Shown here piece after piece: positions 25,055-34,900 of a stretch of DNA of 64,000 bases. A program made the position numbers and the translations under genes. The stretch is from contig CANMIH010000013.1 in assembly GCA_947497905.1 (NCBI GenBank), positions 1 to 64,000 on the forward strand, written 5' to 3'. The stretch comes from an uncultured Pelagimonas sp. Its GTDB lineage: Bacteria; Pseudomonadota; Alphaproteobacteria; Rhodobacterales; Rhodobacteraceae. Position 1 is the first letter of the stretch; each line of letters opens with the position of its first letter. The notes beneath the pieces are model-generated. The model did no database searches. It was not told the DNA's origin and worked only from the letters and a program-made list of their open reading frames with translations.

Positions 25055-26397
25055 GCGCCAGCTCCGTTCGGGTTGGGGGACAGGGCAAGACGGCCTCCAT
25101 GGGCGCGCACCACCTCATCCGCGATCGTCAGGCCAAGACCGGATCCGACCACGCCGCTTGTGTTTTCGCCGCGCGAGAACCGGCGTGTCAGGCGGCGCAG
25201 ATCCATGTTGCCAAATCCCGGTCCCTCATCCAAAATTGTCATATGAATATCTTCATCGACGGTGAGCGAAGCCGTGATGTCGCTGTCCTCAGGGGAATAT
25301 TTGATCGCATTATCAAGGATGTTTTGCAGAGCAGCCTGAATCAGGATGCCGTCCCCTCGAAAGGGCACCGGATGCTCGGGCAGATCGCGTTGCAAGGCAA
25401 TTTCCTTGAGGGCCGCAGTGGGCGACAGACGGGCGCAGGTGTCCAGCATCAAGGCCCGCAGATCCAGTTCATCGCGCGCCAGACTGTCGGCGCGAAAGGT
25501 GACCATGGCATGGTCCAGCATCTGTTCTGCGGAGCGCGAGCTTTCGTCAATAGCACTGATCATCTCGCGGATGGCCTGTCGGTGATGCGGTTTGTTGAGT
25601 TTGCGGTGGGTGACTTCAGCCTGCACCCGGACCGTTGCCAGTGGGGTGCGCACCCGATGCGCGGCCTCTGCGATGAAATCTTCGGTGCGTGACAGGGAAC
25701 TGCGCAACCGAGCCATAAAGGAATTGAGCGCCAGAACCAGCGGAGCAAGTTCGTCCGGAGTCTCAGCCGTCACCGGGCGCAGGTCATTGGGGCCGCGTCG
25801 GGTGATTGTGTCGGTCAACCGGGTGATAGGGTCCAGCGCAGCGCGGGCCGCGAGCAGAGAAAGCGCTGTTGCCAAAAGGAAAAACCCAATGCCGACACCG
25901 GTGGCTGTCGCAGTGATCTGTCTTGAGATTTTGGCAAGCCCGTGACGGGTCTGAGCGACCGTTACGATGACATTGGTGGTATTTGATGCTGGTCCGATGG
26001 GGCGCACCACCGATACGGCGCGCACCTCTTCGCCGCGATAGACCAAGGTGGTGAACGCGGGTTGATCCAGGTGAGGCGGGGCCGCGGGCAGGGGCAGATC
26101 GTCATAGCCGGTCAATGTGCCCTGCGCTGTTGCAATGCGGTAGAATACACGGTCCTGATTGGTCGATCCCAGCATTGACAAAGCAGAATAAGGCAGATCA
26201 AGCGTGACCTCTCCATTGACGCTGCGCAGACTGTCGGCAATGGCGATTGCGGAAGCCCCCAGAATACCATCCTGTGTGCCCACGGCGGCCCGTTCGGCCA
26301 CCTCGCGCACCACAAGGATAAACGCCAACGACAACAGCGCGGCAACGCAGCCCAATTGCACAAACAACCGGCGTCGTATGGAGGGCCGAGGCGTCAT
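25027..26397 (-). CDS. Sensor histidine kinase, TctE-like
   Basis: Inner-membrane kinase of 456 aa. Membrane helices are at about residues 12-30 and 163-184 with a periplasmic sensor between, then a HAMP-like linker. The dimerisation/phosphoacceptor box EAAHRVRTPLATVRV has His247, the N-box is QNILDNAIKYSPE, and the G-boxes are ILDEGPGFGNMD and GLGLTIADEVV. The sensor layout and the divergent tctCBA operon indicate a TctE-type carboxylate sensor. It overlaps the regulator gene by ATGA and the downstream binding-protein gene by 28 bp. Confidence 0.92.
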   Translation of the reverse strand: MTPRPSIRRRLFVQLGCVAALLSLAFILVVREVAERAAVGTQDGILGASAIAIADSLRSVNGEVTLDLPYSALSMLGSTNQDRVFYRIATAQGTLTGYDDLPLPAAPPHLDQPAFTTLVYRGEEVRAVSVVRPIGPASNTTNVIVTVAQTRHGLAKISRQITATATGVGIGFFLLATALSLLAARAALDPITRLTDTITRRGPNDLRPVTAETPDELAPLVLALNSFMARLRSSLSRTEDFIAEAAHRVRTPLATVRVQAEVTHRKLNKPHHRQAIREMISAIDESSRSAEQMLDHAMVTFRADSLARDELDLRALMLDTCARLSPTAALKEIALQRDLPEHPVPFRGDGILIQAALQNILDNAIKYSPEDSDITASLTVDEDIHMTILDEGPGFGNMDLRRLTRRFSRGENTSGVVGSGLGLTIADEVVRAHGGRLALSPNPNGAGACVSLILPL

Positions 26398-27059
26398 GCC
26401 GCCATCAATCGATAGCCCAGCCCCCGCACCGTTTCGATGCGCGCCCCGCTGCCATCCAGCCGTTTGCGCAGCCGTCCGATATAAACTTCAATCGCGTTTT
26501 CGCTGGCATCTTCGTTGAGCGAATAGAGCCGGTCCATCAGATGCGATTTCGAAAACACCTGACCCGGGGCACCAAACATGACCTCAAGTAGGCGCAATTC
26601 ACGGTTGCGCAGTGCGACGGATTTCCCCCCGAATCGCAGCTCGGCGGAGGTTGGGTCTAATTCGGTTTCAAAAACGCGCAAAAGATTCGCAGCAACCCCA
26701 GAATGCCGCCGCAAAACGGCGCGACATCGGGCATTCAGCTCGGCGAAATCGAAGGGTTTTGTCAGGTAATCATCGGCCCCAAGATCCAACAATCCGATAC
26801 GATCGGAGACCGCAGATCGTGCGGTGATGACAATCACGGGCGTGGGTTTTTCCGCCTGTCTCTGGGCGTTCAAAAAGTCACGACCATCGCCATCTGGCAA
26901 CATAATATCCAACAATATCAAATCGTAATCGGTCACCGCCGTAAAGCCCTGTGCCTGATCTAATGTCGGCGCATGGTCCACGGCATGGCCGTCCAATTGC
27001 AGGTGTTCCACCACCGCATTGGCCAGCTTTTCATTGTCTTCGATCAGCAGACATCGCAT
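26394..27059 (-). CDS. OmpR-family response regulator, TctD-like
   Basis: Transcription regulator of 221 aa. The receiver domain carries phosphoacceptor Asp51 in LILLDIMLPDGDG and the Lys in YLTKPFDFAEL. The C-terminal winged helix has RNRELRLLEVMF and VYIGRLRKRLDGSGARIETVRGLGYRL. First gene of the minus-strand unit, reading away from tctC. The intergenic region to tctC carries a direct repeat with 11-bp period that suits binding of a regulator of this class. Confidence 0.93.
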   Translation of the reverse strand: MRCLLIEDNEKLANAVVEHLQLDGHAVDHAPTLDQAQGFTAVTDYDLILLDIMLPDGDGRDFLNAQRQAEKPTPVIVITARSAVSDRIGLLDLGADDYLTKPFDFAELNARCRAVLRRHSGVAANLLRVFETELDPTSAELRFGGKSVALRNRELRLLEVMFGAPGQVFSKSHLMDRLYSLNEDASENAIEVYIGRLRKRLDGSGARIETVRGLGYRLMAA

Positions 27060-27078
27060 CGCGCAAATTTTCCAGAAG

Positions 27079-27099
27079 TGACAGGTTGGTGTCAGGTTG
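27079..27099. promoter_or_regulatory. Tandem direct repeat, candidate binding site of the TctD-like regulator
   Basis: TGACAGGTTG at 27079-27088 and TGTCAGGTTG at 27090-27099 differ at one base and are offset by 11 bp, close to one helical turn. This arrangement is usual for OmpR-family regulators. The site lies in the 98-bp divergent gap, 20 bp from the regulator start and about 60 bp from the tctC start. Confidence 0.6.
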
Positions 27100-27157
27100 A
27101 CGGCGTTTGTTCAAAGCATGGGCAGGTCCAACTGCCATGTCAAACGGGAGGAAAACC

Positions 27158-28123
27158 ATGACAAAACGTCTTTTCGGAGCGCTCATGACGAGCGCCGTTC
27201 TTTCAGTTGCCGCGTTCAGCGCACAGGCCGCAGAATGCATCGCACCCGCGAACCCGGGCGGTGGCTGGGACTTCACCTGCCGTCAGATTGGCAAAATCAT
27301 GCATGACATCGGCGCCGTGGATAAGCCGGTTCAGGTCACCAACATGGCCGGTGGCGGCGGTGGTCTGGCCTTTGGTCACGTTGTGGCCGAGCGTAAAGAT
27401 GACAGCGACCTGATCGTGGCCGCGTCCTCGGCAACCGCAACCCGTCTGGCCCAGAACGCCTATGCCGGTATGACCGCCGATCAGGTGCGTTTTGTTGGTG
27501 CGATTGGCGCCGATCCGGGTGTGATCGTTGTGGCCGCCGATAGCCCCTATCAGTCGCTGAATGATCTGGTTGATGCGATCAAAGCGCAGCCCGGTGAGCT
27601 TTCCTTTGCGGGTGGTTCGGCTGTGGGTGGATTTGACCATCTCAAGCCGCTGATGATCCTGCAGCGTGCCGGTGTGGAAGATGTGCGCGCCGTGAAATAC
27701 ATCGGTGTTGATGGTGGCGCGGATGCAATCACTCAAACCGTGGGTGGCTTCACCACGGCGATGTCTGGCGACATGTCCGAAATCGTTGGCTTCCTCAAAT
27801 CGGGTGACGTGCGCGCAATTGCGGTTCTGACTGAAGACCGTGTACCGGGCTTTGACGACATCCCAACCGCTAAAGAGCAGGGCATCGATGTGGTCGCCGT
27901 GAACTGGCGTGGTCTCTATGTGCCCAAAGACATCAGCGACGACGATTTCAACGCCTGGGCCGACAAGCTGCAGAAGGTTGCGGATAGCGACGAATGGCAG
28001 GCGGCTATGGCGGCCAACGGTCTGGCGCCTTTCACCAAAGTGGGTGCAGATTTCCAGAACTATGTTGACGGCGTTGTAGGCGAGATCCGTGAGCTTTCGA
28101 AAGAAATTGGGGTGATCCAGTAA
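27158..28123 (+). CDS. tctC: Tripartite tricarboxylate transporter substrate-binding protein (TctC family)
   Basis: Periplasmic carboxylate receptor of 321 aa. It has signal peptide MTKRLFGALMTSAVLSVAAF with cleavage near AQA, then ECIAPANPGGGWDFTCRQIG, the typical binding loop, and FAGGSAVGGFDHLKPL. I begin at 27158 because a strong GGGAGG lies seven bases upstream; an in-frame ATG 51 bp further upstream would delay the signal peptide. Its stop overlaps tctB by one base (TAATG). The substrate is not predictable from sequence alone. Confidence 0.92.
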   Translation: MTKRLFGALMTSAVLSVAAFSAQAAECIAPANPGGGWDFTCRQIGKIMHDIGAVDKPVQVTNMAGGGGGLAFGHVVAERKDDSDLIVAASSATATRLAQNAYAGMTADQVRFVGAIGADPGVIVVAADSPYQSLNDLVDAIKAQPGELSFAGGSAVGGFDHLKPLMILQRAGVEDVRAVKYIGVDGGADAITQTVGGFTTAMSGDMSEIVGFLKSGDVRAIAVLTEDRVPGFDDIPTAKEQGIDVVAVNWRGLYVPKDISDDDFNAWADKLQKVADSDEWQAAMAANGLAPFTKVGADFQNYVDGVVGEIRELSKEIGVIQ

Positions 28124-28563
28124 TGACCTCTGACCGCATCTTTGGCGCGGTCGCGACTGTGGTGGCATTGGCGTTTATCGCCAGTGCCACTCAGATCCAG
28201 ACCAGCTTTTTGGCTGATCCCGTGGGCCCCAAGACCTTTCCCATGCTGATCGGTGCGGTGGCTGCCCTGTGTGGCATCACCCTGATGATCCGGCCCGATC
28301 CGGATCCGGAATGGCCTGAACTGGCCACGCTTGGCGCGCTTGCCATCGCTGTGGTTGTTCTGGTTGGATATGCATATGCACTTAAGCCGCTTGGCTTTTT
28401 GCTGCCCACGGCGATCGCCGCAGGCATTCTGAGCTATCAGATCTCACCGCGCCCCAAGATGGCGATGGTGTCGGGAATTGGCCTTTCGGTCGGGCTGTTC
28501 CTCGTCTTCAAATTTGCATTGGGTCTCAGCCTTGTAGGGTTGCCCAAAGGCCTGACCGGCTAA
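28123..28563 (+). CDS. tctB: Tripartite tricarboxylate transporter small membrane subunit (TctB family)
   Basis: A 146-aa inner-membrane protein with four predicted helices (around residues 8-25, 40-56, 68-92 and 108-140) and the family-like DPVGPKTFPMLIGAVAALCG. It partners with TctA downstream and is translationally coupled to tctC. Confidence 0.9.
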   Translation: MTSDRIFGAVATVVALAFIASATQIQTSFLADPVGPKTFPMLIGAVAALCGITLMIRPDPDPEWPELATLGALAIAVVVLVGYAYALKPLGFLLPTAIAAGILSYQISPRPKMAMVSGIGLSVGLFLVFKFALGLSLVGLPKGLTG

Positions 28564-28573
28564 GGATACCGAC

Positions 28574-30079
28574 ATGGAGTTGCTGACTAATCTGGCGACC
28601 GGTTTCGGCGTCGCCCTGTCCCCCTTTACCCTCATGCTGGCTGTGTTTGGGTGTTTTATCGGGACAATCATTGGCGCGCTGCCCGGTCTGGGCCCGTCCA
28701 ACGGCGTGGCCATTCTGATCCCTTTGACCTTTTCGATGGGGCTTGATGCCACCAGTGCGCTGGTTCTGATGACTGCCGTGTATTACGGCGCAATGTACGG
28801 CGGCCGGATCAGTTCGATCCTGCTTAACATTCCCGGTGATGAACCGGCACTGATGACCACCCTTGACGGCTATCCCATGGCCAAAGCGGGTCGAGCCGGT
28901 GACGCGCTGGTGATCTCAGGGGTTGCGTCATTTGTCGGGGCCTTTCTGGCGACCATCGGCTTGATGCTCTTGGCCCCCATTCTGGCGGATGTGGCTTTCC
29001 TCTTTGGTCCGGCGGAATACTTTGCGCTTTACCTGCTGGCCTTTGCCACGCTGGGTGGTCTGGCCTCGAACAATCAGGCCAAGGCGGCGCTTGCCTCGTG
29101 CATTGGTCTGGGCATCGCCATGATTGGTGTCGATAACAACTCGGGCCTGCCGCGCCTTACAGGGGGCAATCTGCACCTCTTTGATGGCGTAGATTTCCTT
29201 GTGGCTATCGTGGGCCTCTTTGCTATCGCCGAAGTGTTCTTTTTCATCGAAAGCCACGGCAAAAACACCTCGATTGGTGTGAAGCTTGAGAAAGTGACTG
29301 TGCCAGTGAAAGAGATCATCGGGTCAGGCATGACCATGCTGCGCGCCTCTGTTGTGGGCTTTGTTGCTGGCGTTCTGCCGGGGGCGGGCGCGTCTTTGGG
29401 ATCGTTCCTCAGCTACATGACCGAGAAATCAATCGCGGGCGAAAAAGGTGGCTTTGGCACGGGCGTTGCAAAAGGTGTCGCGGCACCGGAAGCAGGCAAC
29501 AACGCCGCCGCAGGCGGGGCGCTTGTGCCGATGCTGACGCTGGGTGTTCCGGGATCAGGAACGACCGCTGTCTTGCTCGCGCTCTTGATGACCTTGAACA
29601 TCACGCCGGGTCCAACCCTGTTCACTGAACGGCCAGAAGTGGTCTGGGGTCTGATCGCCTCACTTCTGATCGCAAACTTTGTGCTGCTTCTGATGAACGT
29701 GCCGATGGTGAAGATCTTTGTGAAGATCCTCAGCGTGCCACCTTGGGTTCTGCTGCCGGGTGTGACCATGATCAGCTTTGTGGGCATCTATTCGCTCTCG
29801 GGCAGCTACTTTGACCTGCTGTTGATGGTGGCCTTTGGTGTGCTGGGCTATGTGTTGCGCAAGCTGGATGTGCCCACTGTGCCGATCATCCTTGGCATTC
29901 TGCTGGGCGGGCATATGGAAGATGCGCTGCGTCGGGCCATGGTGCTGTCGAGTGGCGATTGGACCTATCTGTTCAGCTCGGGCATCTCGATCACACTTTG
30001 GATCGTGGCTGTTGTGGGCTTTGTTGCGCCGATGTTCCTGCGCAAGGTGCTCACCAAACCGCAAAGGATAACAGACTGA
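28574..30079 (+). CDS. tctA: Tripartite tricarboxylate transporter large permease (TctA family)
   Basis: The 501-aa, roughly 12-helix permease of a TTT carboxylate transporter. Family signatures are GTIIGALPGLGPSNGVAIL near residues 28-46, YYGAMYGGRISSILLNIPGD, and VLPGAGASLGSFLSYMTEK with the following GAAAPEAGNNAAAGGALVP-like segment. TGATG overlap with the AtuA-family gene shows that transport and metabolism of the substrate are co-expressed. Confidence 0.95.
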   Translation: MELLTNLATGFGVALSPFTLMLAVFGCFIGTIIGALPGLGPSNGVAILIPLTFSMGLDATSALVLMTAVYYGAMYGGRISSILLNIPGDEPALMTTLDGYPMAKAGRAGDALVISGVASFVGAFLATIGLMLLAPILADVAFLFGPAEYFALYLLAFATLGGLASNNQAKAALASCIGLGIAMIGVDNNSGLPRLTGGNLHLFDGVDFLVAIVGLFAIAEVFFFIESHGKNTSIGVKLEKVTVPVKEIIGSGMTMLRASVVGFVAGVLPGAGASLGSFLSYMTEKSIAGEKGGFGTGVAKGVAAPEAGNNAAAGGALVPMLTLGVPGSGTTAVLLALLMTLNITPGPTLFTERPEVVWGLIASLLIANFVLLLMNVPMVKIFVKILSVPPWVLLPGVTMISFVGIYSLSGSYFDLLLMVAFGVLGYVLRKLDVPTVPIILGILLGGHMEDALRRAMVLSSGDWTYLFSSGISITLWIVAVVGFVAPMFLRKVLTKPQRITD

Positions 30080-31431
30080 TGGTCAAGGTTTTGATCCCTT
30101 CGGGGGCCTTGGGATTGGGCTATGACCGGGCCGCTTTGGCCCGGGGCATAGCCCTGACCCCCGACATCATCGCCATCGACGGGGGGTCCACGGATAGTGG
30201 GCCCCATTACCTTGGCACGGGAACCTCCAAATACTCGCGAGGATCAACCAAAGCGGAATGGGCCGAGTTGATGCAGGCCCGCGCCGAGGCAGGTGTCCCT
30301 TTGGTCATTGGCACCGCAGGGACCTGTGGCGCGGATGATGCGGTGGATTGGCTGGTGGATATCACCCGAGAGATTGCGAGCGAGACCGGCCAGAGCCTCA
30401 AACTGGCGGTTCTGAAAAGCGGGCAGGCGGCCGAGACGCTGGTGACTGCGCTTGCGGATGGTCGGATCACACCGCTTGAGGTCGCGCCGGAGATTTCTGA
30501 CGATGTTCTGCGCAACTGTACCAATATCGTCGCGCTGGCAGGGGCGGAACAGATTCAGGCCGCGCTGGCCACGGGTGCGGATATCGTCATCGCGGGGCGC
30601 ACCACTGATACTGCAATTATTTCTGCGATGCCTCTCGCGATGGGGTGTAACCCCGGTGGCGCTTGGCATGGGGCCAAGATTGGCGAATGCGGGGCGCTTG
30701 CCACCACAAGCCCAAACTCCGGCACCATTCTGATCGACTTTGATGCCGAAGGGTTCACCATCACCCCGATGGGGGATGAGGCCCGCGCCACGCCACACAC
30801 TGTTTCGGCGCATATGTTGTATGAGAACTCGGACCCCTATGTTCTGTATGAACCCGGTGGCCATTTGGATGTGACCGGCGCCATCTATACGGCACTGGAT
30901 GATCGTCGGGTGCGGGTGACCGGAAGCACTTGGGTGCCAAGTGAGGATTACACTGTCAAACTCGAAGGCGCGCGCGTGGCGGGCTATCAAACCGTATCTT
31001 TGGTTCTTGTGCGCGATGCGCGTTATGTCGAAAACATCGAGGTCTGGTGCGCGGATATTCTGGACCGCTGTCAGGAGAAGGCTACAGCCCGACTTGGGCG
31101 GGATGATTTTTCAATCGAGCTACGCCTGATCGGTGCGACGGCAACCTTGGGCGCGTTGGATGTGCGGGCGCAAAAAGGCAGCGAAATAGGAGTGATGGGA
31201 ATCATCACGGCCCCCAGCGAGGCGCTGTCCCGCGAGGTGGCCAAGATGCTCAACCCCTACCTCCTGCATCATCCGCTCACAGAGCAGGAAGAAATGCCAA
31301 CCTTCGCCTTCCCGTTTTCGCCCCCGGAAATGCCGCGTGGCGCTGTGCATGAGTTTTGCCTTAATCACCTGCTGCATCTGAGCGACCCGATGCAGGCGTT
31401 TGAGCTGACGGTTGAGGAGATTGCACCATGA
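30079..31431 (+). CDS. AtuA family (DUF1446) protein of carboxylate catabolism
   Basis: A 450-aa cytosolic protein with the DUF1446/AtuA signatures VLIPSGALGLGYDRAALARG, IAIDGGSTDSGPHYLGTG, VIAGRTTDTAIISAM and LYENSDPYVLYEPGGHLDVT. AtuA is named for acyclic terpene utilisation in Pseudomonas, but the reaction catalysed is not clear. I start at the ATG sharing a base with the tctA stop; upstream codons lie within tctA. It overlaps the DUF4387 gene by ATGA. The genetic link suggests that it processes the compound imported by TctCBA. Confidence 0.88.
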   Translation: MVKVLIPSGALGLGYDRAALARGIALTPDIIAIDGGSTDSGPHYLGTGTSKYSRGSTKAEWAELMQARAEAGVPLVIGTAGTCGADDAVDWLVDITREIASETGQSLKLAVLKSGQAAETLVTALADGRITPLEVAPEISDDVLRNCTNIVALAGAEQIQAALATGADIVIAGRTTDTAIISAMPLAMGCNPGGAWHGAKIGECGALATTSPNSGTILIDFDAEGFTITPMGDEARATPHTVSAHMLYENSDPYVLYEPGGHLDVTGAIYTALDDRRVRVTGSTWVPSEDYTVKLEGARVAGYQTVSLVLVRDARYVENIEVWCADILDRCQEKATARLGRDDFSIELRLIGATATLGALDVRAQKGSEIGVMGIITAPSEALSREVAKMLNPYLLHHPLTEQEEMPTFAFPFSPPEMPRGAVHEFCLNHLLHLSDPMQAFELTVEEIAP

Positions 31432-31727
31432 CCACATTGGGAGACATCGCAACAAAAGTCAGGTCAAAGAACGCCGGGCCTTTCTGGCTGACAGTCGATA
31501 TATTTTGCGGAACCGAACGCGCGTTTCAGGAGATCAGCCAAGGTTTGCAAACCTCGGAAGTCGCCCGGATTTTTCAAATTGAGCCGACGAATTTGAAGCG
31601 GTTTGATATTCCGGACCTTGCCGTAATCAAGCTGAGTATGCCTCGGCCTCAGGTGCAGGGCACTGCAGCCGATCGTGATATGCATGGCGCGTCTTTTGCC
31701 AATTTACTGGTAGAAATGCCTATATAA
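31428..31727 (+). CDS. DUF4387 domain protein, partner of AtuA-family protein
   Basis: A 99-aa soluble protein with NAGPFWLTVDIFCGTERAFQ and IPDLAVIKLSMPRPQVQGTA, typical of DUF4387. It is coupled to the AtuA-family gene by an ATGA overlap. The same domain is often found as the small companion of AtuA-like proteins, so the two probably form one enzyme. Function is not established. The operon ends with the hairpin at 31738. Confidence 0.85.
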   Translation: MTTLGDIATKVRSKNAGPFWLTVDIFCGTERAFQEISQGLQTSEVARIFQIEPTNLKRFDIPDLAVIKLSMPRPQVQGTAADRDMHGASFANLLVEMPI

Positions 31728-31737
31728 ACAAGAGTTT

Positions 31738-31772
31738 TGGGCGCGCCTTCGCTGCGCGCGCCCAGGGCTGGT
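31738..31772 (+). terminator. Terminator of the tct-atuA operon
   Basis: A perfect 9-bp stem TGGGCGCGC/GCGCGCCCA with a 9-nt loop lies 11 bp after the DUF4387 stop and is followed by a short TTTTA tract. A TTGACA at 31812-31817 downstream could belong to the promoter of the next gene, but I see no good -10. Confidence 0.65.
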
Positions 31773-31901
31773 TTTATACCGTTAGTTTTGCGTTCATTCC
31801 TGTTTCACGTGTTGACAAGGAATGTCTCCAAAGTCAGAAATTTGTCTGAGTGTGGGGATTTCCCTTTTTTAATTGGTTCTCTTTTGTGTGGGATATTTGT
31901 G

Positions 31902-34900
31902 ATGTCTAATTTTCACCTGTCGCGTGAATCGCGCGATAAAAATTCACGGTCTATTCTCGCTGCATTCCGCAAAATCCATGAAATGAAGGCGAAATCGCTC
32001 TTTTCGCTCGGTGGTGCGGTTTTGGTTTTGCCCCTGTTGGCGCAGGGTGCCGAGGCTGCTGCTTCTTTGGGTGGCATTGAAGGCGTTGCTGGCTTCCGTG
32101 TTCTCGAAGATGGATCTGTTGAGGTTGTCCTGAATTCGGGCGCCACCGTTGTTGTTGATGCCTCCAATGTGGAAAGCATCGATGGCAATCAGGTGATTGT
32201 CTCTGATGTGGCCGTGGCGGAGCTGTCGTCGCTGGCGGCTGGCAACGGAGCGGTTGCGGGTGCGTTTGGAAATGCTGGCGCGGCTGTGGGTGGTTTGCTT
32301 GGGCTGGGTCTCGCTGTTGGTGGCGGCGGCGGTGGTGGAGGTGGCGGTGGGTCGACCGCGATCTCCAAAACACTAAGCGTCATCGATGCACCTCTTGAGA
32401 ACGCTCTGGTCTTTTATGATAGCAATTCCGATGGTAACCCGGATCAATCCGAATTTCTGGGCCTGACCAATGCGCAGGGGGGGATCGACGTCAATTATAC
32501 CCCTGTGGATGGCGGGAAATTCATCATCATCCCCTCTCCGGTTGTTGATGCAAGCATCTATGGGTGGGACAGCGCGTTTGCCGCGACCTATGCGCCGGAT
32601 GCGGCGAACCCGATCATCACCCGCGATGTTGTCACCGATAACAGCTTTACACAGGTTCTTCTGGCCAATGACACAGGTGCCGGAACCGATCAGGTGGTGT
32701 CACCAGTGTCGACCCTTGTGTCCAGTGGCATGGATGAAGCGGTTCTTAAACAGGTTCTTGGCCTGCCGGCTGAAACAGATCTGAACACGCTTAACTTCTT
32801 CGAAGATCTCTCTTCTGGGGACAGTGCGGCTCAGGAGGCTGCGTCGAAAGTGGCCGGGTTCGCGGCGGCCATGGCCAAGGTTGTTGATGCTGCGGTGTCT
32901 GCGGCTTCAAGCAGCGGGACATTGACCGAAGCCGAGCTTCAGCAGATCACCCAAGATGCCTTTGCCGATGCGGGCAAAGTGCTCGCCGTGGCGACCGAAG
33001 GTGGTGTGAGCCTGGAAGATGCGCTTGAAGCCGCCTCGGCAGTTGCCGTAGCTGGTGCCATCAGTGACGGTGTGAACACTGATGATATGGCGGCAGAAAT
33101 CATCGCTGCAGCCGGGGGCGGTGCCTCGATTGACGACGCGATCACCACGGCTGTGACCACGCAGGCCACGGCGGGCAACTTGACCAGCGATCAAGTTGAC
33201 GGTGTGGAAGAAATCTCAGAGGCGGTGGCCACCGCTTCAACGGCCATCATCGAGATCTTCGAAGACGCGGTCATTCCGACGGGTGCCACTCTGGATGACA
33301 TCGAAGAACTGCTGAAGACCTCTCTGGACGATGCAACCGACGCGGCGGATGCGGCGATCAACGATGCGGTGAATGAACAGCTGCTCGGCGTGAAGCTGGA
33401 GGCGGATAGCAACGAGGCCACGGAAGGCCAGGTTGCTATTTTGAAAGGCAACGTGCTTGCAAACGATCTGAACGAAGATGGCACGGCGCTGGACTCCAAC
33501 ACGCGTGTGGACTCGGTCAATGGTCTGGATATGGCCGAAGGAGGCACCACCGACGGCACCTCAAGCTCGTTTGTGATCAGCACCCGCGATTGGGCCACAC
33601 CGGAACGGACTGTCTCGGTCCAAAGCATCGATGACGCTATGGGCTTGAACGGTGTCTTTCCTGAGGCCCGTCCCTTTGGTTCGCCTACTCGTGGCTCGGC
33701 AGTGATCGCCGAGATCACAGTTGGGGCAGGGGATACCATCAGCTATGACTATATCTTCGCCTCCTATGACTATATCCCTTACAATGACTACAGCTTCTTT
33801 GCGGTTCAGAACGTGGCAGGCGGCGCAGGCGTTGTGCTGCGGGGCGAAACCGGCGAAAGCACGGCAGGTCCGGCAGATGTACGTGACCTGAAAGGGCCGG
33901 GATATTACGTCAACGCAGGTGTTGAAACCAACACCTCCAAGAGCTTCAGCTACACCTTCACCGAAGCAGGGACCTACAAAATCGCCATTGGTGTAACGGA
34001 TGTCCGAGACACCATCGTCGACAGCAAAATCTCGGTCAGCAATATCGAACTGACCCCGAACGGTGGGACGGCGCAGCCGGTCACCGGCTTCACCGAACAC
34101 GGGAACGTTCAGGCCGAGGCGCCAACGGTAACCGCGCTCTCCGAGACCCTGTTGACCGGGTTCTATGGCACGCTGATCATCAATGAAACGGGCGATTACA
34201 TCTATCAGGTTGGCGGGCCGAATGCCGAGCCGATTGCCGAGGGTGAGGTTGTCACCGACAACTTCGACTACACCGTCAAACTGCCGGATGGCACCTTGGC
34301 GACCCAGACGCTGAGCATCAAAGTCACCGGGACGGCAGATGCGGCGGTGGATGCGCCGACCATTCTGCTGGATGTCAGCCCGATCAATGGGGCGGACATG
34401 ACGGCTGCGGTCTTTGCAGGTAGCACAACCAACGCTGTTGGTGAGACGATTGTTCTGACCATTTCGGACCAAGACCCGACCACCAGCGACATCATCATCT
34501 CGGACATCGTGGTGGACAGCGACGGCAACTTCGTGACCACACAGGATGTCTCGGGTTTGACCGATGGCGAGCTCTCGGTCACGGCCACAGTGAACACCAC
34601 CAACGGCTCGGCCTCATCGACAGCACAGGCCGAACTGGATCGCACGGCGGATGAGGGGGGCGACTACGCTCTGACCTATTCGCCTGCGGTGGATGGAATT
34701 ACCACCATTGATGTTACTGGGTTGGACGCCGATGCCCTGCTAACGATCACGGCGACCGATGGGGTTGTGACCGAGACCTTCGAAATCGCTGCAAACGGAA
34801 CAGGGTATTCCTTCGATGTCAGTGCTCTGAACCCGGCTTTGACTTGGACCGGTTCTGCAATCATCGTCGATAACCTCGGCAATGAGCAGACCTTCCCGGC

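Noticed and set aside
32320-32352. Possible frameshift or sequencing error in the poly-Gly run of the surface protein
   Set aside because: The run uses mixed Gly codons and the reading frame continues correctly on both sides.
33561-34472. Long antisense reading frames (here 303 codons) within the giant surface-protein gene
   Set aside because: They mirror the codon periodicity of the repeat-rich gene, have no family resemblance, and the plus-strand frame runs unbroken through recognisable Ig-like domains.
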